Part shown: one piece after another, positions 15,808 through 24,743 of the stretch | Layout: each line of letters opens with the position of its first letter | Numbering within the stretch: position 1 is the stretch's first letter | Origin: an uncultured Eubacteriales bacterium | GTDB lineage: Bacteria > Bacillota > Clostridia > Oscillospirales > Acutalibacteraceae | DNA length: 64,000 nucleotides | Direction of reading: 5' to 3' | Assembly: GCA_934457095.1 (NCBI GenBank) | Contig: CAKSHJ010000005.1 | Location: 1-64,000, forward strand | Translations under genes and position numbers: made by a program | Notes under the pieces: model-generated | Seen by the model: the letters and a program-made list of their open reading frames with translations, nothing else | Databases searched by the model: none | What the model was told of the DNA's origin: nothing

Positions 15808-17160
15808 ATGGCGTTCGAGGGACTTGCCGAAAAGCTGGCCAATTCATTCAAGCGGCTTAAATCAAAGGGTAAATTAACAGAGGCCGATGTGCGGGAGGCT
15901 ATGAAAGAAGTGCGTCTTGCGCTTTTGGAGGCCGATGTAAATTATAAAGTTGCCAAGGAATTTACCAACAATGTTACAGAGCGAGCCATCGGTACGCAGG
16001 TTATGGAAAGCCTGACTCCCGGTCAAATGGTGGTCAAAATTGTAGACGAGGAATTGACCAACCTCATGGGTGGGCAGGAGGCAAGAATTGCTTTTGCGTC
16101 AAAACCGCCTACCGTCATTATGATGGCCGGTTTGCAGGGCGCAGGTAAAACTACGCATGCTGCAAAGCTTGCAAAGCATTTTAAAAGCAAGGGCAATCGC
16201 CCTATGCTTGTCGCCTGTGATATTTACCGTCCGGCGGCGATTAAGCAATTGCAGGTTGTGGGCGAGCAGGCCGGTGTTCCGGTGTTTGAAAAGGGCAATC
16301 AGGAGCCGGTGAAGACCTGTGAAGAAGCGCTTCGGTTTGCCAGAGATTACGGCCACGATGTTATGATTATAGATACTGCCGGCCGTCTGCAAATCGACGA
16401 GCAGCTTATGGAGGAGTTGCGCGATATTAAGGAGGCGATTGAGCCGCAGGAAATTCTGTTGGTGGTGGATTCTATGACCGGTCAGGAGGCGGTGAATGTT
16501 GCCAAAACCTTTGACGAGCAGTTGAGCATCAGCGGCGTAATTTTAACCAAATTAGACGGCGATACCCGCGGTGGTGCAGCGCTTTCCATTCGGGCTGTGA
16601 CCGGTAAGCCTATCAAATTCGTTGGTGTAGGCGAAAAGCTTGACAATTTGGAGGTGTTCCACCCGGATCGCATGGCCTCGCGTATTTTGGGCATGGGAGA
16701 TGTACTGACTTTAATTGAAGACGCCCAGAATAAAATGGACGAAAAGGCTGCCAAGGAGGCAGCGCAAAAAATTCTGCAAAACAAATTTGATTTGAATGAT
16801 TTGCTCAATCAATTTGCGCAGGTACGGAAAATGGGTCCGCTGAAATCAGTTATCTCCAAATTGCCGGGCATGGACAAACAGTTGAAAGATGTGGATTTAG
16901 ACGACCGTCAGATGGATCGCATGGAGGCGATTATTCTGTCTATGACCGAGAGAGAGCGCCAAAAACCGGACATCATCAACCCTTCGCGCAAGCGTAGAAT
17001 TGCCGCGGGCAGCGGTATGCAGGTAGAGGATGTAAATCGTTTGCTCAAACAGTTTTCCGCAACACAGAAGATGATGCGTCAAATGCGGGGGAAAAAAGGC
17101 AAGCGCCGCTCCATGATGCCGCCCGGCATGGGAGGGCTTGGCGGCTTTAGCGGCTTTTAA
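15808..17160 (+). CDS. ffh: Signal recognition particle GTPase Ffh
   Basis: 450 residues, ATG at 15808 with aaagggggag upstream. NG domain: Walker A GLQGAGKTTHAAKL, CDIYRPAAI, DTAGRLQIDEQL, TKLDGDTRGGAAL. The methionine-rich M domain at the C-terminus (MMRQMRGKKGKRRSMM, PPGMGG) binds SRP RNA and signal sequences. Directs co-translational insertion of membrane proteins with FtsY. The SRP RNA gene is not in this window. Confidence 0.97.
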   Translation: MAFEGLAEKLANSFKRLKSKGKLTEADVREAMKEVRLALLEADVNYKVAKEFTNNVTERAIGTQVMESLTPGQMVVKIVDEELTNLMGGQEARIAFASKPPTVIMMAGLQGAGKTTHAAKLAKHFKSKGNRPMLVACDIYRPAAIKQLQVVGEQAGVPVFEKGNQEPVKTCEEALRFARDYGHDVMIIDTAGRLQIDEQLMEELRDIKEAIEPQEILLVVDSMTGQEAVNVAKTFDEQLSISGVILTKLDGDTRGGAALSIRAVTGKPIKFVGVGEKLDNLEVFHPDRMASRILGMGDVLTLIEDAQNKMDEKAAKEAAQKILQNKFDLNDLLNQFAQVRKMGPLKSVISKLPGMDKQLKDVDLDDRQMDRMEAIILSMTERERQKPDIINPSRKRRIAAGSGMQVEDVNRLLKQFSATQKMMRQMRGKKGKRRSMMPPGMGGLGGFSGF

Positions 17161-17238
17161 AATCGTGCTTTACCAAATTTTATTGGTGAACATATATAGA
17201 AAATTTATGATTATAATGATTTTAAGGAGGACAACAAC

Positions 17239-17481
17239 ATGGCAGTAAAAATCAGACTTAAAAGAATGGGTGCAAAAAAAGCGCCGTTTTATCGTATCGT
17301 AGTAGCGGATTCCCGTAGTCCGAGAGATGGTCGTTTTATTGAGGAAATCGGCTATTATAACCCGATGACCGAGCCAAAAGAGGTGAAGATTGACGGCGAA
17401 AAAGCTAAGGATTGGATTGCAAAGGGCGCGCAACCGACCGATACTGTAAAAGCTCTGCTGACCAAACATGGTGTACTTTAA
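17239..17481 (+). CDS. rpsP: Ribosomal protein bS16
   Basis: 80 residues, aaggagg 9 bases before the ATG. Family core [20 protein letters not shown] and the [12 protein letters not shown] loop are intact. Component of the 30S body, involved in assembly. First of the ribosome-related set rpsP-khpA-rimM-trmD. Confidence 0.97.
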   Translation: MAVKIRLKRMGAKKAPFYRIVVADSRSPRDGRFIEEIGYYNPMTEPKEVKIDGEKAKDWIAKGAQPTDTVKALLTKHGVL

Positions 17482-17502
17482 GCGTTTCAGAGGAGAACCG
17501 CG

Positions 17503-17736
17503 ATGGGAGAATTATTATGCACAATTGTAAAGGAACTTGTGGAGTTTCCGGGGCAGGTAACGGTTGAGGCGGTCGGGATCAATGAAGAGGGTGTGGCCGT
17601 ATACCGTTTGCGTGTGGCGGAAGACGACATAGGTAGAGTAATTGGCAAACAAGGGCGCATTGCAAAGGCGATTCGCGCAGTCATGTATGCAGCGGCGGCT
17701 CGTAACAACGAAAAAATATTGGTGGAAATGTCGTAA
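17503..17736 (+). CDS. khpA: KH-domain RNA-binding protein KhpA
   Basis: 77 residues with gaggag before the ATG. A single KH domain with the GxxG loop as VIGKQGRIAKAIR. KhpA (YlqC) binds RNA as a heterodimer with KhpB/EloR and influences cell length and division in Gram-positive cocci. The location between rpsP and rimM is the conserved one. Confidence 0.93.
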   Translation: MGELLCTIVKELVEFPGQVTVEAVGINEEGVAVYRLRVAEDDIGRVIGKQGRIAKAIRAVMYAAAARNNEKILVEMS

Positions 17737-17805
17737 GATAACGCGAAAAGTTGTAGCATTTTAAGGAGTGTTACAGCTTTTTTACTTGCAAAAAGGAGCG
17801 TTTTA

Positions 17806-18324
17806 ATGTTGAAGGAATTTTTAGAAGCGGGAAAAATTGTAGGTACACACGGCATAAAAGGCGAACTGCGTGTAGAACCGTGGTGTGATTCTCCGGAGTT
17901 TTTGGCGCAGCTGCACACGCTGTATTTTAACGCCGGAGCGGAAAAAGTAAAAATTACGGCAAGTCGCGTGCATAAAAATTTGCTGCTGGTGCAATTACAA
18001 GGTGTTTCTACCATTGAGCAGGCGGATACTTTACGGGGTAAAGTGCTGTATTTGCGCCGTGGAGATGTAACGCTGCCCAAGGACCGTTACTTTATTGCAG
18101 ACTTGATTGGTATGCAGGTATACCATGCGAATAATGAAGATATTTGCTACGGTACGCTGACCGATGTATTGAAAACCGGCGCCAATGATGTTTACCAAAT
18201 TACTGGAGAGAATGAAAAGAACTATTTGATTCCGGTGATTGACCAAGTGGTGATAGAAACTGATATACCGGGCAGAAGGTTGCGTATTTTACCCATGAAG
18301 GGAATGTTTGACGATGCGGATTGA
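17806..18324 (+). CDS. rimM: Ribosome maturation factor RimM
   Basis: 172 residues, ATG at 17806 with aaggag upstream. N-terminal RimM barrel: [19 protein letters not shown]; the C-terminal PRC-barrel begins [14 protein letters not shown] and ends with the LIPVIDQVV strand. Binds S19 during 30S head assembly. A small spacer (17737-17805) with a gttgtagc...gctttttt hairpin lies before it and could reduce read-through. It overlaps trmD by 11 bp. Confidence 0.95.
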   Translation: MLKEFLEAGKIVGTHGIKGELRVEPWCDSPEFLAQLHTLYFNAGAEKVKITASRVHKNLLLVQLQGVSTIEQADTLRGKVLYLRRGDVTLPKDRYFIADLIGMQVYHANNEDICYGTLTDVLKTGANDVYQITGENEKNYLIPVIDQVVIETDIPGRRLRILPMKGMFDDAD

Positions 18325-19060
18325 TTTTCTGACGTTATTTCCGGAGATGTGCCGGGCGGTTATGGACGAAAGCATTCTTGGCAGAGCGCAAAAAAAGGGC
18401 GTTGTGCAGGTTGGGCTTCATCAAATACGGGACTATGCCAACAATAAGCATAACCGTGTGGATGACCCTCCGTTTGGCGGAGGTATGGGTATGCTGCTGC
18501 GCGCCGAGCCGCTTGCCTTATGCATAGACGACCTAACAGACCGGCTTGGTAAAAAGCCGTATTTAGTATATATGTCGCCGTTGGGGAGCGTGCTTACGCA
18601 ACAGAAAGCGGTATCACTTTCTCAAAAAGAAAATTTGGCAATTTTATGCGGACATTATGAGGGCATTGACGAGCGGATTATAGAAACCTATGTTGACGAG
18701 CAGATTTCCATTGGAGATTATGTTTTGACCGGCGGCGAATTGCCGGCGTTGGTGCTGGCAGATGCCGTTTGTCGTTTGTTGCCGGGCGCGCTTTCTGACG
18801 ACAGTTGCTTTGAGGAGGAAAGTCATTATAACGGGCTGTTGGAATACCCGCAATATACCCGACCGGCCAATTTTCGCGGCAAAGAGGTTCCGCCGGTATT
18901 GCTTTCCGGTCATCATGCCAACATTACTCGTTGGAGGCGGGAGCAGTCTTTGCGCAGAACTTGGCAGTTGCGTCCGGATTTGATTGCAAAGGCAAAACGA
19001 GAAGGGTTGTTAAGCAAAGAGGATTTACGTTTTTTGGAAATGATGGCAGAGGGAATGTGA
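18314..19060 (+). CDS. trmD: tRNA (guanine-N1)-methyltransferase TrmD
   Basis: 248 residues from the ATG at 18314; an in-frame TTG two codons earlier is possible. SPOUT-class knot features: [12 protein letters not shown] start, [41 protein letters not shown]. Makes m1G37 in tRNAs reading CNN codons, preventing frameshifts. Usually followed by rplS; here it is not. Confidence 0.96.
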   Translation: MRIDFLTLFPEMCRAVMDESILGRAQKKGVVQVGLHQIRDYANNKHNRVDDPPFGGGMGMLLRAEPLALCIDDLTDRLGKKPYLVYMSPLGSVLTQQKAVSLSQKENLAILCGHYEGIDERIIETYVDEQISIGDYVLTGGELPALVLADAVCRLLPGALSDDSCFEEESHYNGLLEYPQYTRPANFRGKEVPPVLLSGHHANITRWRREQSLRRTWQLRPDLIAKAKREGLLSKEDLRFLEMMAEGM

Positions 19061-19075
19061 CGGAGGTGTATTTTT

Positions 19076-19156
19076 ATGCAAAAAATTTTCCACAATTTCT
19101 GTGATAATGTACAAATGCAGGGGAGCCACAGCAGATGCAATCGGGCATTTAGCTAA
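19076..19156 (+). CDS. Possible 26-residue peptide after trmD
   Basis: ATG at 19076 lies 8 bases after a strong cggaggtg site and 15 bp after the trmD stop; the frame reads MQKIFHNFCDNVQMQG and ends after RAFS. The ribosome binding site is better than many real ones here, but the peptide is very short and its composition is unremarkable. It might be a decayed gene start or a leader peptide. No recognised family. Confidence 0.3.
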   Translation: MQKIFHNFCDNVQMQGSHSRCNRAFS

Positions 19157-19183
19157 ATTTTGCGGAATTGAGCTGAAGTTTTC

Positions 19184-19211
19184 TTGACGATATGGTGAGT
19201 TGTGATATAAT
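19184..19211 (+). promoter_or_regulatory. Sigma-A promoter of the HPr gene
   Basis: TTGACG (19184-19189), 16-bp spacer, TATAAT (19206-19211), about 90 bp before the HPr start. Confidence 0.75.
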
Positions 19212-19302
19212 AGTGATATTACAATTAAAGCAAATAGGACTTTCGAATATAGATTTTCGCGCAGTTTATGCACGGAATGAATGGTAATAGGAGTGAAGAT
19301 AT

Positions 19303-19566
19303 ATGTATGTAAAAGAGGTAGCAGTTCAAAATCAGGTAGGGTTGCATGCGCGTCCGGCTACATTCTTTATTCAAAAGGCCAATGAATATAAATCCTCAAT
19401 TTGGGTGGAGAAAGAAGAACGGAGGGTCAATGCAAAAAGCTTATTGGGGGTATTGTCGCTGGGCGTGGTAGGCGGCACTACCATTCGCATTATTGCAGAC
19501 GGCGCCGATGAACAAGGCGCTGTGGAAAGTCTGGTCGAATTGGTACAGTCCGGTTTTACGGAATAA
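19303..19566 (+). CDS. ptsH: HPr-family phosphocarrier protein
   Basis: 87 residues. The active-site His15 lies in GLHARPA, and the regulatory Ser46 region reads NAKSLLGVLSLGV, so both the PEP-dependent (EI) and HPr-kinase sites appear present. HPr relays phosphate in the PTS and, phosphorylated on Ser46, acts as CcpA cofactor in Firmicutes. It has its own promoter and terminator, so it is monocistronic; no ptsI is nearby. It could instead be an HPr-like paralogue with a regulatory role. Confidence 0.88.
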   Translation: MYVKEVAVQNQVGLHARPATFFIQKANEYKSSIWVEKEERRVNAKSLLGVLSLGVVGGTTIRIIADGADEQGAVESLVELVQSGFTE

Positions 19567-19572
19567 ACATGC

Positions 19573-19599
19573 AAAGCACCGCAGTCGGTGCTTTTTTTG
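19573..19599 (+). terminator. Intrinsic terminator after the HPr gene
   Basis: Nine-bp stem aaagcaccg / cggtgcttt with a CAGT loop and a T-run. Confidence 0.92.
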
Positions 19600-19631
19600 T
19601 CGGCAAATTTTGGTAAAGGAGGTGCATAAAA

Positions 19632-21488
19632 GTGGCAGAGCATATTCAACGATTAAGGGAAAAAGCCATGCAACTTCCGTTGCAGTCCGGTGTATATCTG
19701 ATGAAAGATAAGGTTGGGCATATTATTTATGTGGGAAAGGCAAAGGCGCTGAAAAACAGGGTCAGTCAATACTTCGGGTCGGAAAAAAACCACGATGAAA
19801 AAGTGCGTCAAATGGTTGCGCATGTGTACGATTTTGAATTTATTATAACCGACAGCGAATTTGAAGCGCTGATTTTAGAGTGCAGTTTGATTAAGCAATA
19901 CCACCCCAAATACAACATTTTGCTCAAGGACGACAAGGGTTACCATTATATTAAAATTACCAAAGGGCCGTGGTCGCGCATAGAGGCCGCCAAGCAGAAA
20001 ACTAATGACGGCTCCGAATATATTGGACCGTTTATCAGCTCATGGGCGGTGAAACAGGCGGTAGACCAAGCTGTTAAAATATTTAAGTTGCCGGTGTGTC
20101 ACAAAAAATTTCCGCAGGACATCGGGAAGAGCCGTCCATGTCTCAACTATTACATTCAGCAATGCTGCGCACCATGTACGGGTAAGGTCAGTGAATCGGA
20201 GTATAACGAAATGATTGCGCAGGCGCGACAATTTTTAAAGGGCGGCAGCAATACGCTACTTAGGGAGTTGACAGAGGAAATGACGCAGGCGGCGGAAAAT
20301 ATGGAATTTGAAAGGGCCGCACGTATTCGAGACCGCATAGCCGCCATTGAAAAAATAGGAGAAAAGCAAAAGGTGGTACAGGCTACCGTTGCAGAACAGG
20401 ATGTGTTTGCTTTGGTGCAAAGCGGTGGCACGGGCGGCACGGCCGCGGCGTGTTTTGAGGTTTTTCGGTTTGCGCAGGGTAGGTTGTACGACAGAGAAAC
20501 TTTTTTAATGGGGCAGGTGGGACAGGCAAAACAGGCCAGAACCGAATTTTTAGAGCGGTACTATTCGGTGAGAGAGCGCATACCGCCCCGCGTTACGCTA
20601 GACGGCGAGGTGGAAGATGCCGAGCTTTTGCAAACATGGCTTTCGCAAAAGCTGGGCAAGAAAGTCACCATTACGGTGCCGAAAATCGGGGAGCAGGCGC
20701 AGCTTGTGGAAATGTGCCGCAGCAATGCGGCGGAAAAATTAGCGCAAAGTATGCAGCGTACGGGTAGAGAGGCCGGTGCATTGGACGAATTAGGGCGGTT
20801 GCTGGGCATGGAAACACCGCCGTTGTATATAGAGGCTTATGATATTTCACACCAGTCTGGAGCGGACAATGTTGCCGGTATGGTGGTATTTGAAAACGGT
20901 AGACCGCTTAAATCGGCGTACCGTAAGTTTAAAATTCAGGGTTTTACCGGTCAGGATGACTATGCCTCTATGGCGGAGGTTTTGCGCCGTCGGCTGGAGG
21001 AGTACCAAAGGCGTAAAGAGAGCGGCGTGGGCTTTGGCAGGCTGCCGGATTTAATTTTGCTCGATGGCGGTAAGGGGCAAATTTCGGCTGTTGAGCCGGT
21101 GCTAAAGCAGGCCGGGGTACAAATTCCGCTGTTTGGCATGGTTAAGGACGACAAGCATAAAACCCGTGCCATAGCGGTCAACGGCGGTGAAATTTCTATT
21201 GTTTCAAAACGCAAGGCGTTTACCTTGGTTTCCACCATTCAGGAGGAGGTGCACCGTTTTGCCATTGGCTATCACCGTCAATTGCGCAAAAAAAATACTT
21301 TACAAAGTCAGCTTACGCAAATTCCGGGCATTGGCAAAAACAGAGCTGAGGCAATTTTACGTCATTTTAAAACCATTTCGGCAGTAAAACAGGCCTCGCC
21401 GGAGGATTTGCAGTATGTGCCGGGGATTTCAAAACCGGCGGCTCAGGCCGTTTACGATTACTTTCAAAAGGAAGAAGCGCAGCGGTAA
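19632..21488 (+). CDS. uvrC: Excinuclease ABC subunit C
   Basis: 618 residues from a GTG at 19632 with aaaggaggtg upstream. GIY-YIG nuclease domain (GVYLMKDKVGHIIYVGKA), UVR interaction motif (about residues 205-240, AAENMEFERAARIRDR), RNase H-like second nuclease domain (EAYDISHQSGAD, LILLDGGKGQ), and C-terminal tandem HhH (TQIPGIGKNRAEAIL, VPGISKPAAQAV). Makes both incisions in nucleotide excision repair with UvrAB. Stands alone between the HPr terminator and the rsmD promoter. Confidence 0.97.
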   Translation: MAEHIQRLREKAMQLPLQSGVYLMKDKVGHIIYVGKAKALKNRVSQYFGSEKNHDEKVRQMVAHVYDFEFIITDSEFEALILECSLIKQYHPKYNILLKDDKGYHYIKITKGPWSRIEAAKQKTNDGSEYIGPFISSWAVKQAVDQAVKIFKLPVCHKKFPQDIGKSRPCLNYYIQQCCAPCTGKVSESEYNEMIAQARQFLKGGSNTLLRELTEEMTQAAENMEFERAARIRDRIAAIEKIGEKQKVVQATVAEQDVFALVQSGGTGGTAAACFEVFRFAQGRLYDRETFLMGQVGQAKQARTEFLERYYSVRERIPPRVTLDGEVEDAELLQTWLSQKLGKKVTITVPKIGEQAQLVEMCRSNAAEKLAQSMQRTGREAGALDELGRLLGMETPPLYIEAYDISHQSGADNVAGMVVFENGRPLKSAYRKFKIQGFTGQDDYASMAEVLRRRLEEYQRRKESGVGFGRLPDLILLDGGKGQISAVEPVLKQAGVQIPLFGMVKDDKHKTRAIAVNGGEISIVSKRKAFTLVSTIQEEVHRFAIGYHRQLRKKNTLQSQLTQIPGIGKNRAEAILRHFKTISAVKQASPEDLQYVPGISKPAAQAVYDYFQKEEAQR

Positions 21489-21491
21489 TAC

Positions 21492-21521
21492 TTGACAGAT
21501 TCCGTATAAAAATGAGATAAT
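21492..21521 (+). promoter_or_regulatory. Sigma-A promoter of rsmD-coaD
   Basis: TTGACA (21492-21497), 18-bp spacer, GATAAT (21516-21521), 60 bp ahead of rsmD. Confidence 0.8.
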
Positions 21522-21581
21522 AGAAATTGAAAAAGAACATTGCGCAACAGGCGGCGCAAGCATACCAAGGGAGGCTGTTAT

Positions 21582-22133
21582 ATGCGCATTATAACAGGCA
21601 GCGCAAGAGGCGCAAAGCTTTTTACCTTAGAAGGACAAGATGTGCGGCCTACTACAGACCGCGTCAAACAGGCGTTGTTTAATATCATTCAATTTCAGGT
21701 GCAGGGCAGAACCGTACTGGATTTATTTGCCGGCAGCGGACAGCTGGGACTGGAGGCGTTGAGCCGTGGCGCTAAGCATGCGGTATTGGCAGACAGCTCG
21801 AAAAATGCGGTGGACATCATTGCGAAAAATGCACAGCGTACCAATTTGACCGAGCGGGTGACCATTGCGCACATGGATTATACAACCTGTCTTGCAAAGC
21901 AGAACCTGCGTTTTGACCTTGCGTTTTTAGACCCCCCGTATCATAAGGGGATTTTGGAAAAGGCGCTGCCGCTTACCGCTACGGTGATGAATCCCGGCGG
22001 GCGTATTATTTGCGAACACGCGGCAGAGGAAGCGTTGCCAGGGCAGGCCGGAGATTTTGTGAGGGGCCGCGGCTACCGGTACGGTACGGTTATGATTACG
22101 GTGTATCAGCATAGGGACATGGTGGAACAATGA
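21582..22133 (+). CDS. rsmD: 16S rRNA (guanine-N2)-methyltransferase RsmD
   Basis: 183 residues from the ATG at 21582 (gggaggctgttat upstream). Class I SAM fold: MRIITGSARGAKL start, RPTTDRVKQALFNI, VLDLFAGSGQLGLEAL, and the catalytic LAFLDPPY. Methylates G966 of 16S rRNA. Overlaps coaD by 4 bp (ATGA), a pairing conserved across Firmicutes. Confidence 0.95.
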   Translation: MRIITGSARGAKLFTLEGQDVRPTTDRVKQALFNIIQFQVQGRTVLDLFAGSGQLGLEALSRGAKHAVLADSSKNAVDIIAKNAQRTNLTERVTIAHMDYTTCLAKQNLRFDLAFLDPPYHKGILEKALPLTATVMNPGGRIICEHAAEEALPGQAGDFVRGRGYRYGTVMITVYQHRDMVEQ

Positions 22134-22615
22134 GATTAGGCATTTGTCCGGGTAGCTTTGACCCGGTGACATTAGGGCATTTGGACATTATTGGGCGGGC
22201 AACCAAGCTGTTTGACAAGGTTGTGGTGGCGGTGCTCAACAACCCGGCAAAACGTACCAGTTTTACCGCCCAGGAACGCGTGGCATTGCTGAAGAGAGCT
22301 ACGGAGCATTTGTCGAATGTGCAGGTGGACTCTTTTGAGGGATTGCTTGCCGACTACGCAAAAATGTGCGGCGCTACCGCAATTGTAAAAGGGTTACGTG
22401 CTTTGTCCGACTTTGAATATGAATTTCAAATGGCGCTGACCAATCAGAAGCTCAACAGGGAGTTGGAGACGGTATTTTTCACCACCAGTTCGGACAACAT
22501 GTTTTTGAGTTCCAGTGTGGTGAAGGATATTGCTCGTTTTGGCGGAGATATTTCCGGGTTGGTGCCCGCGTGCATTTTAAATGATATTCGATTAAGGTTA
22601 TGCAATCAAGCATAA
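22130..22615 (+). CDS. coaD: Phosphopantetheine adenylyltransferase
   Basis: 161 residues. Nucleotidyltransferase motifs CPGSFDPVTLGHLDII (with the T/HxGH-type TLGH) and the C-terminal FLSSSVVKDIA, which matches the ISSSxVKE motif. Transfers AMP to 4'-phosphopantetheine, the penultimate CoA step. Translationally coupled to rsmD. Confidence 0.97.
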   Translation: MRLGICPGSFDPVTLGHLDIIGRATKLFDKVVVAVLNNPAKRTSFTAQERVALLKRATEHLSNVQVDSFEGLLADYAKMCGATAIVKGLRALSDFEYEFQMALTNQKLNRELETVFFTTSSDNMFLSSSVVKDIARFGGDISGLVPACILNDIRLRLCNQA

Positions 22616-22643
22616 AAATACACAGGAGCGGAGGTACAAAAGC

Positions 22644-23117
22644 ATGAGTCGTGTAACGGTGGAGGAGTTGATTAACGAGCTGGAAACCTTGCTGGATAAG
22701 GCGGTGAAATTGCCTTTAAGCGGTGGACGCACCGTCATTGATACCGATGAAGTCAAGGCTATTTTGAACGAGATGCGGGGAAATTTGCCAAGAGAAACCG
22801 AGCAGGCGCGTGCGATTGTTGCTGACCGCACACAAATTTTGGCGGATGCCAAAAAAGAGGCCGAGAGCATTGTCAAGGCGGCTCAGGAACGTGCGCAAAG
22901 ACTGACCGATAAGGATGAAATTACCAAGCGTGCGCAGGCAAAGGCCGCAGAGATGCTTACACAAACACAGGCTCGGCTGAAAGAGATGAAGCTTGCTTCC
23001 AACGACTATTTGGACGATTTGCTCAAAAGAACCGAGGATTCTATGAGTCGGAGTCTGAGCGAATTAAAGCAGACTCGGCAAAATATTAAGGCATCGTTGC
23101 GTGCGGGCAAGCAGTAA
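22644..23117 (+). CDS. Coiled-coil protein, DivIVA/SepIVA- or ATP-synthase-b-like
   Basis: 157 residues, ATG at 22644 with gcggagg upstream. N-terminal helix (VEELINELETLLDKAV), a loop (PLSGGRTVIDTDEV) and then ~110 residues of continuous charged helix rich in Ala, Gln, Lys and Glu (DAKKEAESIVKAAQER). The long-helix part scores superficially like ATP-synthase subunit b or V-ATPase subunit H, and such proteins after coaD in Clostridia are often labelled ATPase, but the NELETLLD start followed by a coiled coil is closer to DivIVA-type scaffolds. Function unknown; end of the rsmD operon. Confidence 0.65.
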   Translation: MSRVTVEELINELETLLDKAVKLPLSGGRTVIDTDEVKAILNEMRGNLPRETEQARAIVADRTQILADAKKEAESIVKAAQERAQRLTDKDEITKRAQAKAAEMLTQTQARLKEMKLASNDYLDDLLKRTEDSMSRSLSELKQTRQNIKASLRAGKQ

Positions 23118-23136
23118 CGTCCGTAAAAACAGTATG

Positions 23137-23172
23137 ATACAGGCTACTATATATGGTAGTCTGTATTTTTTT
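23137..23172 (+). terminator. Intrinsic terminator
   Basis: Stem atacaggctacta / tggtagtctgtat around a short TATA-type loop, then seven T; closes the rsmD operon before the dcw cluster. Confidence 0.9.
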
Positions 23173-23238
23173 ATGTCTAACAAGCATATTTTTACGTAAA
23201 ATCAAAGCCTAGCCGCATGGCCTGTCGAAAAATTTTTC

Positions 23239-23267
23239 TTGCAATTTCTGTTGCTATCGCTTATAAT
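23239..23267 (+). promoter_or_regulatory. Sigma-A promoter of the dcw cluster
   Basis: TTGCAA (23239-23244), 17-bp spacer, exact TATAAT (23262-23267), about 80 bp before mraZ. Confidence 0.8.
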
Positions 23268-23278
23268 CAAAATATAAA

Positions 23279-23325
23279 GTGGTGAAAGGTGGGGGAAAGT
23301 AGTGACCTGTGGTTTAACAGGGAGC
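23279..23325 (+). promoter_or_regulatory. Putative MraZ operator repeats
   Basis: Just downstream of the -10 box, GTGG-like units recur at about 10-11 bp spacing (gtggtgaaag, gtgggggaaag, tagtgacctg, tggtttaacag). MraZ is known to bind tandem TGGGN repeats spaced about one helical turn apart in front of its own operon. The match is approximate; only the second unit contains TGGG exactly. Confidence 0.5.
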
Positions 23326-23348
23326 ATTTTCCCTGAGAAGTGGCGGTT

Positions 23349-23768
23349 ATGTTGATAGGTCAATACCAACATAATATTGATGTGAAGAATCGCGTCATCG
23401 TACCGGCTAAGTTCCGCGAGGACTTAGGCGAATGCTTCTATGTCACCAAGGGGCTGGATGGCTGCTTGTTTGTGCTCTCGCAGCAGGGCTGGCAGAAATT
23501 ACAGGAAAAAATTGTGTCCATGCCCATCTCCAAGGCAAGACAATTGCAACGCTTTTTCTTCTCGGGTGCGGCCGAGGTCGAACCGGACAAGCAGGGACGA
23601 GTCTTAATTCCGCCCTCACTCAAGGAATACGCCGGTATTGAGAAGGATGTCACCTTTATCGGTACGGGCGACCGCGCCGAAATTTGGAGTACAGAGCGTT
23701 GGGCACAATTTAACGAGAATCTTACCGAAGACAGCATTGCAGAAGCGATGGATCTGCTCTCATTCTAA
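23349..23768 (+). CDS. mraZ: Transcriptional regulator MraZ
   Basis: 139 residues from ATG at 23349; a GTG three codons upstream is also in frame. Two SpoVT/AbrB-like halves, each with the D-x3-R signature: DVKNRVIVPAKFR and DKQGRVLIPPSLK. MraZ forms rings that bind DNA upstream of the dcw operon and represses it. First gene of the dcw cluster. Confidence 0.96.
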   Translation: MLIGQYQHNIDVKNRVIVPAKFREDLGECFYVTKGLDGCLFVLSQQGWQKLQEKIVSMPISKARQLQRFFFSGAAEVEPDKQGRVLIPPSLKEYAGIEKDVTFIGTGDRAEIWSTERWAQFNENLTEDSIAEAMDLLSF

Positions 23769-23782
23769 AGCGGGGAACAAGC

Positions 23783-24709
23783 ATGGAATTTGTGCATAAA
23801 TCGGTCTTGTTTGAGGAAAGTATTGCAGCGTTGCAAATTGCACCCGACGGCGTTTATATTGACGGTACGGCGGGTGGTGGTGGACATTCCGGTGCAATCT
23901 TACAACAATTGACCACCGGTATGTTAATTTCCATAGACCAAGACCCCGATGCCATCGCGGTACTCAGAGAAAAATTCAAAGAAAAACCGTGTTCGATGGT
24001 ACGGCAGGGGCAATTTTCGCAAATGGCGGAGATTGCAGCCGGCTGTGGTTTCTCTGAAGTAAACGGTGTGTTGCTGGACATTGGAGTTTCATCTCACCAG
24101 TTAGACACTCCCGGGAGAGGTTTTTCCTACCACCACGATGCCCCATTGGATATGCGTATGAGTCAGCATGGGGTGACCGCGGCAGAGTTGGTGAATACCT
24201 TACCGTGGCAGCGTTTGGCAGAGATTTTCAGTCGCTATGGTGAAGAAAAATATGCCAAAAGTATAGCCAAAGGCATAGAAAAGGCGAGGCAAACTCAACC
24301 TATTGAAACCACTTTGCAATTGGTGGAAATCGTAAAGGCAAGCGTACCGGCCGCGGTTCGGCGAGAGCAAGGCCACCCCGCGCGCAGAACGTTTCAGGCT
24401 TTGCGCATCGAGGTCAACGGCGAATTAGAGCAGCTTTCCAAGGGGATTGACGCCGCATTTGCTCTGCTCAAGCCTGGCGGCAGACTGGCGGTGATTACCT
24501 TTCATTCGTTAGAGGACCGCATGGTTAAGCAACGTATGCAGGAATGGTGTAAAGGTTGCGTTTGCCCCCCGGACTTTCCGGTATGCGTTTGCCAAAATAA
24601 GCCGAAAGCAACGCTTATCTACAAAAAGGGGCTTGCTCCCTCGCCGGAGGAACTTGCAGAAAATCTGCGCAGTCGCAGTGCGAGATTACGTGTTTGTGAA
24701 AAACTGTAA
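23783..24709 (+). CDS. rsmH: 16S rRNA (cytosine-N4)-methyltransferase RsmH
   Basis: 308 residues. Features: EFVHKSVLFEESI start, the SAM motif DGTAGGGGHS, LLDIGVSSHQLD, RGFSYHHDAPLDMRM, and ITFHSLEDRMVK near the end. Methylates N4 of C1402 in 16S rRNA. Second in the dcw cluster, 14 bp after mraZ. Confidence 0.96.
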   Translation: MEFVHKSVLFEESIAALQIAPDGVYIDGTAGGGGHSGAILQQLTTGMLISIDQDPDAIAVLREKFKEKPCSMVRQGQFSQMAEIAAGCGFSEVNGVLLDIGVSSHQLDTPGRGFSYHHDAPLDMRMSQHGVTAAELVNTLPWQRLAEIFSRYGEEKYAKSIAKGIEKARQTQPIETTLQLVEIVKASVPAAVRREQGHPARRTFQALRIEVNGELEQLSKGIDAAFALLKPGGRLAVITFHSLEDRMVKQRMQEWCKGCVCPPDFPVCVCQNKPKATLIYKKGLAPSPEELAENLRSRSARLRVCEKL

Positions 24710-24743
24710 CAAAAATTTACCATGACAGAAAGGAGGAAGCAAC

